Origin: Nitrosopumilus sp.
GTDB taxonomy: Archaea > Thermoproteota > Nitrososphaeria > Nitrososphaerales > Nitrosopumilaceae
Length of the DNA: 64,000 nucleotides
Direction: 5' to 3'
Assembly (NCBI RefSeq): GCF_025699125.1
Contig: NZ_JAILWC010000001.1
Location: 166,884-230,883 of the forward strand
The notes beneath the pieces are model-generated. The model did no database searches. It was given only the letters and a program-made list of their open reading frames with translations, and was not told the origin of the DNA. Positions 26,679-35,364 of the stretch are shown here, one piece after another. The position numbers and the translations under genes were made by a program. How positions within the stretch are numbered: position 1 is the stretch's first letter; every line of letters begins with the position of its first letter.

Positions 26679-27134
26679 TTGTGGAAATTAGAAACTGACG
26701 ACGGTTTTTTTCGAATATATGATTCAAAAAAAATGGTTGCAGGATATTTTGATCCAGACTATGGAGATATTTTTCCAAAAGAAAATTCTGAAGAAATTGT
26801 TGCATCCATGCTAAAAAACCATGATAAAATTTTAGGCGGCGTGATGATGGTACCTCTTGTCAAATTTGGTTTATTTGACACTGATTTGGATACTGATATC
26901 ACTACAATAGAACAAAATGTAACTAGAGTAAATGAACATTTACAAAAATGGAAAGATTTCTTGTCTGCTACTGATCGTCAAAAACATTCCATAAGAATAT
27001 CTCACACAGATCAAGACATGCTGACAATCACATTTGAAGTGAAATTTTCAAAACCAACACCTCTTGAAAAAAAACACTTACAGGAAGAACTTTTCCCTAC
27101 TTTGGATTTGTTACAGAAATCAGGTTTGTTATAA
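26679..27134 (+). CDS. Hypothetical soluble protein (151 aa)
   Basis: 151-residue protein beginning MWKLETDDGFFRIYDSKK from a TTG codon. Alternating hydrophobic strands and an amphipathic helix (NVTRVNEHLQKWKDFL) suggest an alpha/beta fold; no motif is recognised. Its 3' end overlaps the end of the convergent secreted gene by 38 bp, a long overlap for this window. Confidence 0.7.
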   Translation: MWKLETDDGFFRIYDSKKMVAGYFDPDYGDIFPKENSEEIVASMLKNHDKILGGVMMVPLVKFGLFDTDLDTDITTIEQNVTRVNEHLQKWKDFLSATDRQKHSIRISHTDQDMLTITFEVKFSKPTPLEKKHLQEELFPTLDLLQKSGLL

Positions 27135-27855
27135 TTCTGCCCGAATATCTTGTAATTCCAATATATGTGGATAATGTTAACACGAGTACTACCAGTGTTC
27201 CAATAGGGAATTCTGGAACTGCAGCATATTCTTCTGATTCTGCAACCAACGTGTATTCTTTGATCTGATTGTTTTGTATTTTATCTGGAATTGTAACTAA
27301 AAAGAAGGCATTATCATTTACTCCTAAATAATCTGGCTCTGGATGGACTTTTGATACTGCCGCAACTTTTCCTTCAATATCATATAATGTTGCAATAATT
27401 GCTACTGTATTTGCTGTAATGTCTCCTTTGTTCATGACCATTCCTGTTATCATCAAATTATTGTGATTATCCGTTGACAATTTTGATTCAGTAATGTCTA
27501 TCACTTGATTTTTTGGTGGGCTTAGCTCATAATCCAATTCTATTGAATACGATTCTGTGTTTTTTGCATCATTACTTGTCAATATCAATTCAAATGGGCC
27601 TTTCATTCCTGGCATAATTGTATTTACCAATGAATCTGCCTCCCTAACGGCGATTGGATTTTTGTCTTCATCAAGCAGTGTAATTAGAACACTGATTTGG
27701 TTTAATGGGACTTTTAGATTATTTGTAATTTCACCTACCACGTGCAGTGATTTATCATCTCCGATGAATTGTTGATCGTTTTCAATAAACGCCTCACCAA
27801 ATACAGCTGGAATTAATCCTACAAAAAGAAACACAACTATGAAAAATTTCTCCAC
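27097..27855 (-). CDS. Secreted FxLYD-type protein with PEFG-like C-terminal anchor
   Basis: 252-residue secreted protein: signal peptide (residues 1-20), two beta-sandwich repeats of the FxLYD type (about 23-120 and 125-210; LHVVGEITNNLKVPLN and LMITGMVMNKGDITAN mark the same position of each), and a C-terminal AAVPEFPIGTLVVLVL helix followed by Arg. The PEFPIG motif plus helix plus basic end is the thaumarchaeal PEFG-CTERM sorting signal, handled by an archaeosortase. It is expected on the cell surface. Confidence 0.82.
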   Translation of the reverse strand: MEKFFIVVFLFVGLIPAVFGEAFIENDQQFIGDDKSLHVVGEITNNLKVPLNQISVLITLLDEDKNPIAVREADSLVNTIMPGMKGPFELILTSNDAKNTESYSIELDYELSPPKNQVIDITESKLSTDNHNNLMITGMVMNKGDITANTVAIIATLYDIEGKVAAVSKVHPEPDYLGVNDNAFFLVTIPDKIQNNQIKEYTLVAESEEYAAVPEFPIGTLVVLVLTLSTYIGITRYSGRIITNLISVTNPK

Positions 27856-27991
27856 ATCTAATTTTGTTTGAATTCTTTAAAGAAGTTTATGCCCAATCCT
27901 ATGCTTTTACAATGACAACATTTGAAATTTTTCCAAAAATCTGTATTTTAAAAATCTTATTAATGAGAATCCACTATACTAAACAGCAATT

Positions 27992-28243
27992 ATGGCTAAG
28001 ATAAAAATTAGATCTGGGAGAGGTACAAGAATTGTTGAAGTTGATGACAGTGCCAACAAATGGGCAGGTTCAGATTTCAAAAAATCCCAAGAAGCAAGAA
28101 AAGAAGCATCTAAAGACAAGTATGTTTCTGTAGGTCGTGGAACTGGTAAGATCAAATTCGGAGATATACCAACTACTACGACACAATCAACAAAGGGTAT
28201 GTGGGTAAGTTCAGGACGAGGAACGGGTAAGAGGAAACTCTGA
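27992..28243 (+). CDS. Small basic protein with three GRGT motifs
   Basis: 83-residue basic protein with three spaced copies of a short motif: SGRGTRIVEV, VGRGTGKIKF and SGRGTGKRKL. Regular spacing of Gly-Arg-Gly-Thr with flanking Lys suggests contact with nucleic acid or phosphate groups. I know no named family. It has its own promoter region after the divergent secreted gene. ATG start at 27992 is preceded by an AT-rich TTAATGAG stretch. Confidence 0.7.
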   Translation: MAKIKIRSGRGTRIVEVDDSANKWAGSDFKKSQEARKEASKDKYVSVGRGTGKIKFGDIPTTTTQSTKGMWVSSGRGTGKRKL

Positions 28244-28336
28244 TTATCCAAAAAGATCACACATACAATTCATTATTTTCGAACATGTCTCTGAAAAGAA
28301 CCAACTAAAAAATAGAAAAAATTAAAGTTGTTATGA

Positions 28337-28684
28337 TTATTTGAAAGAGCGAACCTTTCTAACAACTTTGTTATGATCAAAGGCAGCAGTAGTAGTCACA
28401 TACAAAATGTGATTCTTTCCGGCAGGAATTACTATTCTTTTGACTTTGTCATACTCTGCAACTACATATTTGCATGCACCTAAAGATTTCAATAGTTTTT
28501 TTCTTTGATTCCAGTCATATGCTGCCGCTTTTAATGATGCCAAACTTTGTTTTTTTGACACCAAAATGCTTACTTTCTTTGAACGTGCTGAATAAACTAG
28601 TTTACCTTTTAGATCGCATAGTGTTACGACTCTAACCGATGGACTTAGCTTCAATAGTTTTTCAACAGCTGCTTCAATTTCCAT
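28337..28684 (-). CDS. Small protein resembling roadblock/profilin-like domains
   Basis: 115-residue protein starting MEIEAAVEKLLKLSPSVR, then VVTLCDLKGKLVYSAR, a basic helical middle and a C-terminal HILYVTTTAAFDHNKVV strand region. The helix-strand-strand-helix-strand order resembles small roadblock-like signalling domains common in thaumarchaea (DUF6659-like); this is a weak fold impression. It stands alone with gaps on both sides. Confidence 0.65.
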   Translation of the reverse strand: MEIEAAVEKLLKLSPSVRVVTLCDLKGKLVYSARSKKVSILVSKKQSLASLKAAAYDWNQRKKLLKSLGACKYVVAEYDKVKRIVIPAGKNHILYVTTTAAFDHNKVVRKVRSFK

Positions 28685-28795
28685 AATTGTACCAATACTT
28701 TCTAGATGATAAAATTTACTAAAATGTTCGGAACAAAAATTTTTTGATGTGATTTGAATCTTGGAATGTAGAATTTTAATTGGAATCTTTTCTCC

Positions 28796-29485
28796 TTATG
28801 GGAGATGCTCAATTTTCCATTTTTTGGCCTCGTTAATACAATTGAACCATTCTATCTCGATATCATCTGAATTAAATTTCCCAAATTCATTCTTGTATTT
28901 ATCATCACAATCCCTCTTCATATTTTCCGAAACCTGAATAACCTTTTGTGTCAATCCTGTCTGAGGTGCTTCAAATTTTTCTGGCTCGTCATAATTTTTT
29001 ACCCCTGTTTTTGCTGAATAAAATTCAACCAGTCCCAACATCTCATATTCTAAGGATTCTTGAATTTGTGTATCTGAACGAATTTTTGCTGATTCGTCCC
29101 CAGTTTTTATCCATTCGATGAACTGTGAATCGCTTTCAAGTTGGGATTCTGACGATAATTTTAACAGCTCCACTGAACTTCTGAACATTTCTGGTGGTGA
29201 TAATTTGTCATATTTGGAAATTATTTCATCAAAATCTCTCAAATGTTTTTCATAGAATTCTAATAATTCTTCTTTGGAAATGTCTCCTTCTTCCCATTTT
29301 ATTTTTTCAGAATAGAATTTAATTTGTAATTCTTTAACCTCTTCTTGAATTTGTTCTAATTCTATTCCGAACTGCAGACCTTTCTGTTTGGTTTGCTCCA
29401 CTGAAAAATTGTATGTGACTATTGCACCAATAATGATGACTGCTATTACTGCAATTATGATATTTTGAATTTTCTTTTTCTTCAA
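28796..29485 (-). CDS. Membrane-anchored helical protein
   Basis: 229-residue protein with a Lys-rich start, one transmembrane anchor (residues 8-26) and a long helical extracytoplasmic part with coiled-coil character (ELEQIQEEVKELQIKFYSEK). Near the C terminus Cys pairs with another in MKRDCDDKY and WFNCINEAKK, a likely disulfide. Function unknown. The ATG overlaps the preceding gene's stop by ATGA, so they are translationally coupled. Confidence 0.7.
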   Translation of the reverse strand: MKKKKIQNIIIAVIAVIIIGAIVTYNFSVEQTKQKGLQFGIELEQIQEEVKELQIKFYSEKIKWEEGDISKEELLEFYEKHLRDFDEIISKYDKLSPPEMFRSSVELLKLSSESQLESDSQFIEWIKTGDESAKIRSDTQIQESLEYEMLGLVEFYSAKTGVKNYDEPEKFEAPQTGLTQKVIQVSENMKRDCDDKYKNEFGKFNSDDIEIEWFNCINEAKKWKIEHLP

Positions 29486-29772
29486 AGATAATCTATATAA
29501 TTTCCATCTTCATCTAACTTTAATTCTATCGTAAACTCTGTTCCGCTGATAAACGAATCATTTCGTGTAGTTCTAACTCTGCCTATGACTAGCTCATACG
29601 GCCAAATTTCCACAACAATGGCTCCCACTTTTGCAGTAGGAGTCTCTGTAATTACCATGTCTTCTCGTTTAACTCCGTGTCTTTCTAACATGTGAATAGC
29701 GTGATCTAATAGTGGTTGCGGATTATTGTAATTTAGTACCCAAACTGTTCCTTCGTAATCAATTTTTTGCAA
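29482..29772 (-). CDS. Hypothetical protein coupled to the anchored protein
   Basis: 96-residue soluble protein: MQKIDYEGTVWVLNYNNPQP, an amphipathic helix (DHAIHMLERHGVKRED) and beta strands ending ELKLDEDGNYIDYL. No family recognised. It shares an ATGA overlap with the gene at 28796, which implies joint translation. The 257-bp gap upstream to the next gene (29773-30029) shows only AT-rich promoter-like sequence. Confidence 0.7.
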   Translation of the reverse strand: MQKIDYEGTVWVLNYNNPQPLLDHAIHMLERHGVKREDMVITETPTAKVGAIVVEIWPYELVIGRVRTTRNDSFISGTEFTIELKLDEDGNYIDYL

Positions 29773-30029
29773 TTTGAAACATCCTGATTTAACTCATATA
29801 ACAATTATGCGCCCATGGATTTTGAATGAACCTGTGAGCCGCAAAATTCTTTTGCCATGACATGTGACCTGGCATGAATATTTATTTTTGTAGCGCATTT
29901 TTTCTTTGATCTGTTATTGATAATCGCTCTGTTTTTTACAAGCGAAAAATTTTGTTGTTACTCATGACCGTTTATTGGTAAAAATCTATTTTCATCAAAC
30001 TCTTTAAGGAATATTTTCTTAGGATAAAC

Positions 30030-31913
30030 ATGAAACTAATTTGGTTTGTAATTCCTTTGGTATTATTTGGAATTGTAGGAATGCAGAGTTCCTTTGCTGA
30101 AGAGGTTGGTATGGGGTCAGATTCTACAATATCTCAGCAGAAGCTAAAAACAATGGTTGAGGATTGGATGTCCAATCCAGATGAGGATGACACAAACCAA
30201 CGTCTAGAAATCATGAAGGCATATTATACATTTGAGGAAGAAGGGCAGAAATTATCCAATGATCAAGACGGACTGGTCTTGATGAACCAGATTAGAAAAA
30301 TGGTTAGTCTAGACATACCAAAAGCAGATCTTGATCAATTAAGGGAGCAAGTAAGAATAGAACTGGGATTGACGGCACCATATACAACTAAAATTTTCTA
30401 CATTGGTCCAAACCTGGTTGATTGTGTTGGAGTTGGTCCTCAAAAATGTATGCAAGTTCGTGAAGATGAAAATTCTAGTTGGGAGTACTTTTATGATTCC
30501 ATTAAAGGATTTGATTTTGTTGAAGGAAAATCTTACAAAATTTCAGTTAAAGTAACTGATGTTGAAAATCCTCCTGCTGATGCATCAGATAAAAAATATG
30601 ATCTAATAGAGATTCTTGAAACAAAATCTTATTCTAGACATATTCCATATAACGATACTTGTGCACCTGGATTCGTTTCTCTTGGAGAAATCTGTGTTCT
30701 AAATGATAGATGCGGTCCTGGAGCTTATCCAGGAAAAGTATGTGTCATGGATGGAGTCAAGCAACCATATCTTAGACCTGCTCAGCAAGGAAATGCTGGA
30801 ATTGCAGCTTATGATGTAATATGTGCAGAAGGATTGAATCTAGTTTTCAAATCACATGACGGTTCACCTGCATGTGTGAGTCCTGATTCTGCCAAGAATC
30901 TTGAAGAACGTGGATGGCAAACAAAATATCCTAATTTTGCATGCACTTTGGAATATGCTCCAGTATGTGGAGTTGATGGACAAACTTATGGCAACAAATG
31001 CATGATTAACTCAAATCATGTTGCTATAAAACATGTAGGCGAATGTACTGATATGGTTGAAGAAACAAAAGGAATATTTGAAAAGACCTTAGACTACACC
31101 ACTCATCCTCCTGTCATTGACGAGCAAAAAGGATATTTTGTCACAGAAATTGCAGATGATGTCTATTGGTTGGTTGGAAGTGGTTACCAGACGATGTTTG
31201 TAATTACTGATGAAGGTGTTGTTGTAATTGATGCACCACAACCTATTGGAGAAAGATACCTTGATGCAGTAAAAGATGTAACATCCAAACCAATCACTCA
31301 TATGATTTACTCGCACCATCATTCTGATCATACAGGTGCTGCAGGGCAGATATTTCCTACTGATATTACATACATTGCACATAAAGACGCAGCAGATGCT
31401 TTAGTGTCTGACAATGATCCTAACAAACCACTTCCAACTAAAATCCTTGAAGGAAAAACCAATACTCTGGAAATAGGCGGTAAGACTTTTGAGTTTCACA
31501 ACATTGGCGATTTTCATTCTAAAGGTAACTTGCTGATACTTCTTCCAGAATACAAGATTGCAATGCTAGTTGATTTGTTTCGTCCCGCCGAATCACCATA
31601 TCGTGCATTTGGAATGACACCTGACATTGAATTATATCTGGAGGCTCATGATGTTTTGCAAACCTTTGATTTTGATGTACTTGTTTCAGGCCACACAAAT
31701 CTTCTTGCCACAAAAGATCATGTCATAACAAACAAGCAGTTCACACAAAGTGTTATGGACAATGCACAAGCTGCATTAGATTCTGGAGAACCAGAACCAT
31801 TGAAGATTTGCACCACAACTACTACACAACAGTGGGAGGGAAAGCTAGGGAATCTTGATACGTTTATGACTGATCACTGCAATGCTATGATAGAGTATCT
31901 TGAATCTCAATGA
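30030..31913 (+). CDS. Secreted DUF4377-Kazal-metallo-beta-lactamase fusion protein
   Basis: 627-residue exported protein. A signal peptide (1-23) is followed by a helical region, a DUF4377-like domain (about 118-200, with VDCVGVGPQKCMQVRED and NPPADASDKKYDL), a Cys-rich stretch, a Kazal-type protease-inhibitor domain (about 303-342: ACTLEYAPVCGVDGQTYGNK and HVGEC) and a metallo-beta-lactamase hydrolase domain (about 360-600) with the zinc motif HHHSDH at 429-434 and a distal VSGHTN. The hydrolase is probably active on an extracellular ester or amide. The combination of a protease inhibitor with an MBL enzyme is unusual. Confidence 0.87.
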   Translation: MKLIWFVIPLVLFGIVGMQSSFAEEVGMGSDSTISQQKLKTMVEDWMSNPDEDDTNQRLEIMKAYYTFEEEGQKLSNDQDGLVLMNQIRKMVSLDIPKADLDQLREQVRIELGLTAPYTTKIFYIGPNLVDCVGVGPQKCMQVREDENSSWEYFYDSIKGFDFVEGKSYKISVKVTDVENPPADASDKKYDLIEILETKSYSRHIPYNDTCAPGFVSLGEICVLNDRCGPGAYPGKVCVMDGVKQPYLRPAQQGNAGIAAYDVICAEGLNLVFKSHDGSPACVSPDSAKNLEERGWQTKYPNFACTLEYAPVCGVDGQTYGNKCMINSNHVAIKHVGECTDMVEETKGIFEKTLDYTTHPPVIDEQKGYFVTEIADDVYWLVGSGYQTMFVITDEGVVVIDAPQPIGERYLDAVKDVTSKPITHMIYSHHHSDHTGAAGQIFPTDITYIAHKDAADALVSDNDPNKPLPTKILEGKTNTLEIGGKTFEFHNIGDFHSKGNLLILLPEYKIAMLVDLFRPAESPYRAFGMTPDIELYLEAHDVLQTFDFDVLVSGHTNLLATKDHVITNKQFTQSVMDNAQAALDSGEPEPLKICTTTTTQQWEGKLGNLDTFMTDHCNAMIEYLESQ

Positions 31914-31957
31914 GTGCTTAGATCATAATTAAAGTAAGAATATTCAGTTCTGTAAAC

Positions 31958-32287
31958 TTAACGTGGCCAGTAAAACATGATTGCAACTCCAATCAGGACA
32001 ACTGCTGAACCTATGATCTCAAATCTGTCTGGTTTTTTCTTGTCAATCCAATAGCCCCAAATTATCGATGATACGACAAAGATTCCTCCATACGTAGCAT
32101 ACACTTTTCCAAAGTCTGCAGGCTGCAGCGTCATTACAATTCCGTAAGAAAATAAAATCAATCCTCCAATCAAACCCAAAACTTTTCCTTTATGATCATG
32201 CAACCACTTCCATACAAGATATCCTCCACCAATCTCTAACAGTGCAGCAAAAAAGAAAATACCTGCAGTTAACGCTACTTCGACCAA
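31958..32287 (-). CDS. YnfA family (UPF0060) membrane protein, second of a tandem pair
   Basis: 109-residue four-helix membrane protein of the UPF0060/YnfA family, related in topology to small multidrug resistance proteins. Family features are FFFAALLEIGGGYLVWKWL at the start and YATYGGIFVVSSIIWGYWID in the third helix. It overlaps the preceding paralogue by 13 bp. YnfA proteins are thought to act as dimeric exporters of toxic cations, not firmly proved for archaea. Confidence 0.88.
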   Translation of the reverse strand: MVEVALTAGIFFFAALLEIGGGYLVWKWLHDHKGKVLGLIGGLILFSYGIVMTLQPADFGKVYATYGGIFVVSSIIWGYWIDKKKPDRFEIIGSAVVLIGVAIMFYWPR

Positions 32288-32640
32288 ATTCTCTCTCCTT
32301 TTCTTGGATAGTAAAAGATTATCAAGACTCCAATAACTGCAATTATTGTTCCAATGATGTCATAGTTGTCTGGAGTCACTCCATCAATTAACCATCCCCA
32401 AAACAATGACATTACGATGAAGACACCGCCATAAGCTGCATACACTCTATGAAAATGGGTCTTCTGAAATGTTGGAACTATTGCGTACAAAAATAACACA
32501 AAGCCGCCAACTGCACCTAACACAAAACCAAAATCTTCACGTAGCCAAAGCCAAACTAGGTATCCTCCACCAATCTCACATAAACCAGCTAAGAAAAATA
32601 AGAGAATCGAAATGAAAAAATTCTTTGACTGTTCTCCCAT
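32275..32640 (-). CDS. YnfA family (UPF0060) membrane protein, first of a tandem pair
   Basis: 121-residue paralogue of the next gene, with FLAGLCEIGGGYLVWLWL and YAAYGGVFIVMSLFWGWLID at equivalent places and a short N-terminal extension (MGEQSKNFF). The two genes overlap by 13 bp and differ enough to suggest a hetero-oligomer, like paired SMR transporters. A basic C terminus (PRKGERIWSK) points to the cytosol. Confidence 0.88.
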   Translation of the reverse strand: MGEQSKNFFISILLFFLAGLCEIGGGYLVWLWLREDFGFVLGAVGGFVLFLYAIVPTFQKTHFHRVYAAYGGVFIVMSLFWGWLIDGVTPDNYDIIGTIIAVIGVLIIFYYPRKGERIWSK

Positions 32641-32694
32641 TTGATACCAAAACGGAATAAATATTCTATACTATAACTAGTTTGGATAGATGTC

Positions 32695-32784
32695 TTGGAA
32701 TCCAAGAAAAAGCAGTTTTGTGGTTACTGTCTTGAAGACAAGCGTATGTTGTATTGTGAAATTTGTAATCCACAGTCTGCTTAG
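32695..32784 (+). CDS. Tiny zinc-ribbon peptide (29 aa)
   Basis: 29-residue frame from a TTG codon: MESKKKQFCGYCLEDKRM followed by LYCEIC and a short tail. Two CxxC knuckles nine residues apart form a minimal zinc ribbon. It lies between the YnfA-like pair and a RAM gene in convergent orientation with the latter. Start and expression are uncertain; the motif is the main evidence. Confidence 0.4.
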   Translation: MESKKKQFCGYCLEDKRMLYCEICNPQSA

Positions 32785-32789
32785 ACCAA

Positions 32790-33023
32790 CTATTCGGGTT
32801 TTATTACATTTAGCGTCATGGTGCTGACAACTCTGGATAACTTTCTAATCGCTGCAATAACTCTTTCAAATTCATCCTGATTCTCTGTTTGCACTTCTGC
32901 AACCACGTCATATGCACCAAAAGTAAGATATGCATTATTGACGTCTTGCATTTGTTTTAATTCGTCTACGATGTACTCTTCGGCGCCAAGATCACAATTT
33001 AGTAAAATGAATCCTTTGTGCAT
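32790..33023 (-). CDS. Stand-alone Lrp/AsnC RAM-domain protein
   Basis: 77-residue ligand-binding domain of the Lrp/AsnC family (MHKGFILLNCDLGAEE ... VVSTMTLNVI) with no DNA-binding domain. It lies 51 bp downstream of the DEAD-box helicase gene on the same strand and could be read from the same transcript. Compare the RAM-only genes at 19672 and 7280. Confidence 0.88.
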   Translation of the reverse strand: MHKGFILLNCDLGAEEYIVDELKQMQDVNNAYLTFGAYDVVAEVQTENQDEFERVIAAIRKLSRVVSTMTLNVIKPE

Positions 33024-33074
33024 TACTATACCTAGTAATAATTCATGAAGTTCAAGTCTTTAAGTTTTGCAGTA

Positions 33075-34391
33075 TTACCATCTACTACGTCCGCCGTAGC
33101 TATTTTTGTTATCATTATCGCCGTATCGTTTTCTCCCGCCTCTGTCATCTCTGGGGTTTCTACTTCTATCCGATCTTCCGTATCCTCCAGAACGCCCTCC
33201 TCTAGAATAATTAGATCTTGATTGACCGCCATATCTTCTTGAAGGAGTTTGTCTTTTTAGAGGATCTGGAATGGATATTTGGATTCCCATTTCTTGGTTT
33301 AAATCTCTAATAGGAACTTTGATTTGACGTTTGATTAGATTCCAATCTCCTACTGATGAATATGAAACAAATGTGATTGCTTTACCTAATGCACCTGCTC
33401 TTGCTGTTCTTCCAATTCTGTGGAAATAAGCCATCTCTTGATTTGGCACATCATAATTTACAACCAATTCTACTCTTGGAACATCAATTCCTCTTGATGC
33501 TACATCTGTTGCAACCAGAATGTCTGCTTTTCCACTTCTGAATTTGCCCATGGATTGCTCTCTTCTATGTTGTGACATGTCTCCTTCAATTGCTACGGCA
33601 TTGTATTTTTCTTGATGGAGAAACTTTGCCACGTCCCTTGTTCTATATTTTGTTGAACAAAATACAATAGATTGGCCTTTTGTTTGTTTGATAAAATCAA
33701 TTAGATACTTGAATTTATCTCGGTCTTTAATTACTAAAAATGACTGATCAATTCCTTCTCCACTAAGATCATCTGCATCCAATAAGAATTGTTTTGGGTT
33801 CTTTAGATATTCTTCAGACAGTCTTAAAATCTCGGTAGGCATTGTTGCTGAAAACAATGACATCACTCTATCTTCTGGAGCTAAATCTAAAATAAATGAA
33901 ATATCGTCAACGAAACCCATATCGAGCATTGTGTCAGCCTCATCTAGGACAATATGGGTGATATCTCGGAGTTCAATTGATCCTCTCTTGAGATGATCAA
34001 TTAGTCTACCTGGAGTGGCTACGACAATTTCCACCCCTCTGTGAAGAGCATCTAGCTGTATTCCCATTCCTTGACCTCCATAGACTGTTGCTACTTTAAT
34101 TCCCGTGAATTTCCCAAATTTTTTAATTTCATCACTAATTTGCATTGCAAGTTCTCTTGTAGGCGCCATAATCAATCCCTGAATGCCGTTTTTTGGCTGA
34201 ATCTCTTGTAACATTGATAATGCAAACGCTGCAGTTTTTCCTGATCCTGTATGTGCTTGTCCTACAACATCTCTTCCTGAAAGAAGTACTGGAATAACTG
34301 CTTCTTGAATTGGAAATGCTTCCTCGAACCCAAGCTCCTTAATCCCTTTCAGTATCTCATCTTTTAATCCTAATTCTGTAAATTTTGTCAT
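33075..34391 (-). CDS. DEAD-box ATP-dependent RNA helicase with RGG/Arg-rich tail
   Basis: 438-residue RNA helicase. The Q motif, AHTGSGKT (Walker A), PTRELAMQ, DEAD, SAT and HRIGRTARAG motifs are all present across two RecA-like domains (1-365). Residues 385-438 form a low-complexity Arg/Gly/Ser/Tyr tail (GGQSRSNYSRGGRSGGYGR) typical of cold-shock RNA chaperone helicases. It unwinds structured RNA, for example during ribosome assembly or mRNA turnover. A strong hairpin lies 16 nt before the start codon in its presumed leader. Confidence 0.95.
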   Translation of the reverse strand: MTKFTELGLKDEILKGIKELGFEEAFPIQEAVIPVLLSGRDVVGQAHTGSGKTAAFALSMLQEIQPKNGIQGLIMAPTRELAMQISDEIKKFGKFTGIKVATVYGGQGMGIQLDALHRGVEIVVATPGRLIDHLKRGSIELRDITHIVLDEADTMLDMGFVDDISFILDLAPEDRVMSLFSATMPTEILRLSEEYLKNPKQFLLDADDLSGEGIDQSFLVIKDRDKFKYLIDFIKQTKGQSIVFCSTKYRTRDVAKFLHQEKYNAVAIEGDMSQHRREQSMGKFRSGKADILVATDVASRGIDVPRVELVVNYDVPNQEMAYFHRIGRTARAGALGKAITFVSYSSVGDWNLIKRQIKVPIRDLNQEMGIQISIPDPLKRQTPSRRYGGQSRSNYSRGGRSGGYGRSDRSRNPRDDRGGRKRYGDNDNKNSYGGRSRW

Positions 34392-34406
34392 TTTATTTTC
34401 TTCTCT

Positions 34407-34434
34407 TAAGCAATGACGAAAAGCTCATTGCTTA
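34407..34434 (-). promoter_or_regulatory. Hairpin in the leader of the DEAD-box helicase mRNA
   Basis: TAAGCAATGA and TCATTGCTTA form a perfect 10-bp stem with an 8-nt loop. It lies between the DsbA-like gene stop (34494) and the helicase ATG (34391). It may be an RNA element controlling helicase expression, a terminator of the upstream gene, or an operator; the sequence alone does not decide. Confidence 0.5.
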
Positions 34435-34493
34435 GACGTCATTATTCCGATAGTTACAATGTCGCTAAAGGTCTAATAAACGCTTGTTATTTT

Positions 34494-35291
34494 CTATGCA
34501 TCTAATTGAGCATCAATAATTTTTTTAAAACTATCAAATGGTTGTGCTCCTTTTAGTTCCACAAATCCAATTTTTTCATTTCCAACAAAAAATCCAGGCG
34601 TACCTGAAACTCCATAATCTCTTCCGTCATCAAGATCTTTTCTGATCTCTTCGATATACTTGCCACTAGTGAGACATGAATCAAATATTTCTTGATTTAA
34701 TTGAATTTCCATTGCATAATTACTGAACAAAGCAAGTGCATCTACAGTTTCTTGTTTGTTCCATTGATTTTGATTATCAAATAACATGTCGTGCATTTCT
34801 CTGAATTTTCCTTGCTCATTTGCACATTCTGCAGCAACAGATGCAGGTAACGCATTTGGGTGAATGCTCTGTATGGGGAAATCTCTGAAAACCAGTTTGA
34901 CTTTACCTTGTTCAATATATTGCTCAAGAATTAATGGGAGTGTCTGAGTGTGGAATCTTGCACAAAATGGACATTGAAAATCTGAAAATTCAATTATAGT
35001 AATTGGCGCATCTGGATTTCCAATAATTGGATCATTATCTGCTGAAATTTTTACCTGTTGGGAAGGTTGTTTTGTTGGTAATTGATTTTGCAATACTTTT
35101 AATTCTAATTTTGCAATTGCCTCTTCAAGTTCTTCATCTGTAATTTGATTAAAGTTGGAAACATAAGACCCAGCAAAAAATGCTGCTATCCCTACTGTGG
35201 CAATTAACCCAATAATTAACAGATTAAATGTTGATTTTTTTACTGCAATGTTTTTGCTATTTTCGTTAAGTTCTGAATCATTAGAGCTCAT
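34494..35291 (-). CDS. Membrane-anchored DsbA-like thioredoxin-fold protein
   Basis: About 265 residues: a cytosolic start, one transmembrane anchor (around residues 22-42) and an extracytoplasmic DsbA/thioredoxin domain with the active site FQCPFCARFH (CPFC) and the cis-Pro loop GTPGFF. It probably catalyses disulfide exchange in exported proteins, of which several in this window have paired Cys. The frame opens at a TTG (35306); ATG at 35291 is preferred. The gene precedes tRNA-Thr in the same direction. Confidence 0.9.
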   Translation of the reverse strand: MSSNDSELNENSKNIAVKKSTFNLLIIGLIATVGIAAFFAGSYVSNFNQITDEELEEAIAKLELKVLQNQLPTKQPSQQVKISADNDPIIGNPDAPITIIEFSDFQCPFCARFHTQTLPLILEQYIEQGKVKLVFRDFPIQSIHPNALPASVAAECANEQGKFREMHDMLFDNQNQWNKQETVDALALFSNYAMEIQLNQEIFDSCLTSGKYIEEIRKDLDDGRDYGVSGTPGFFVGNEKIGFVELKGAQPFDSFKKIIDAQLDA

Positions 35292-35364
35292 TTTGATTAA
35301 TTCCAAAATCCATCATACTTATTCGTATTGTCTCTGAAAATTATCTGATTCAAGGAAGTTTAAG

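Noticed and set aside
33032-33232. 66-codon acidic frame at the end of the helicase gene
   Set aside because: It is an alternative frame of the low-complexity Arg/Gly tail region of the helicase and has no start signal.
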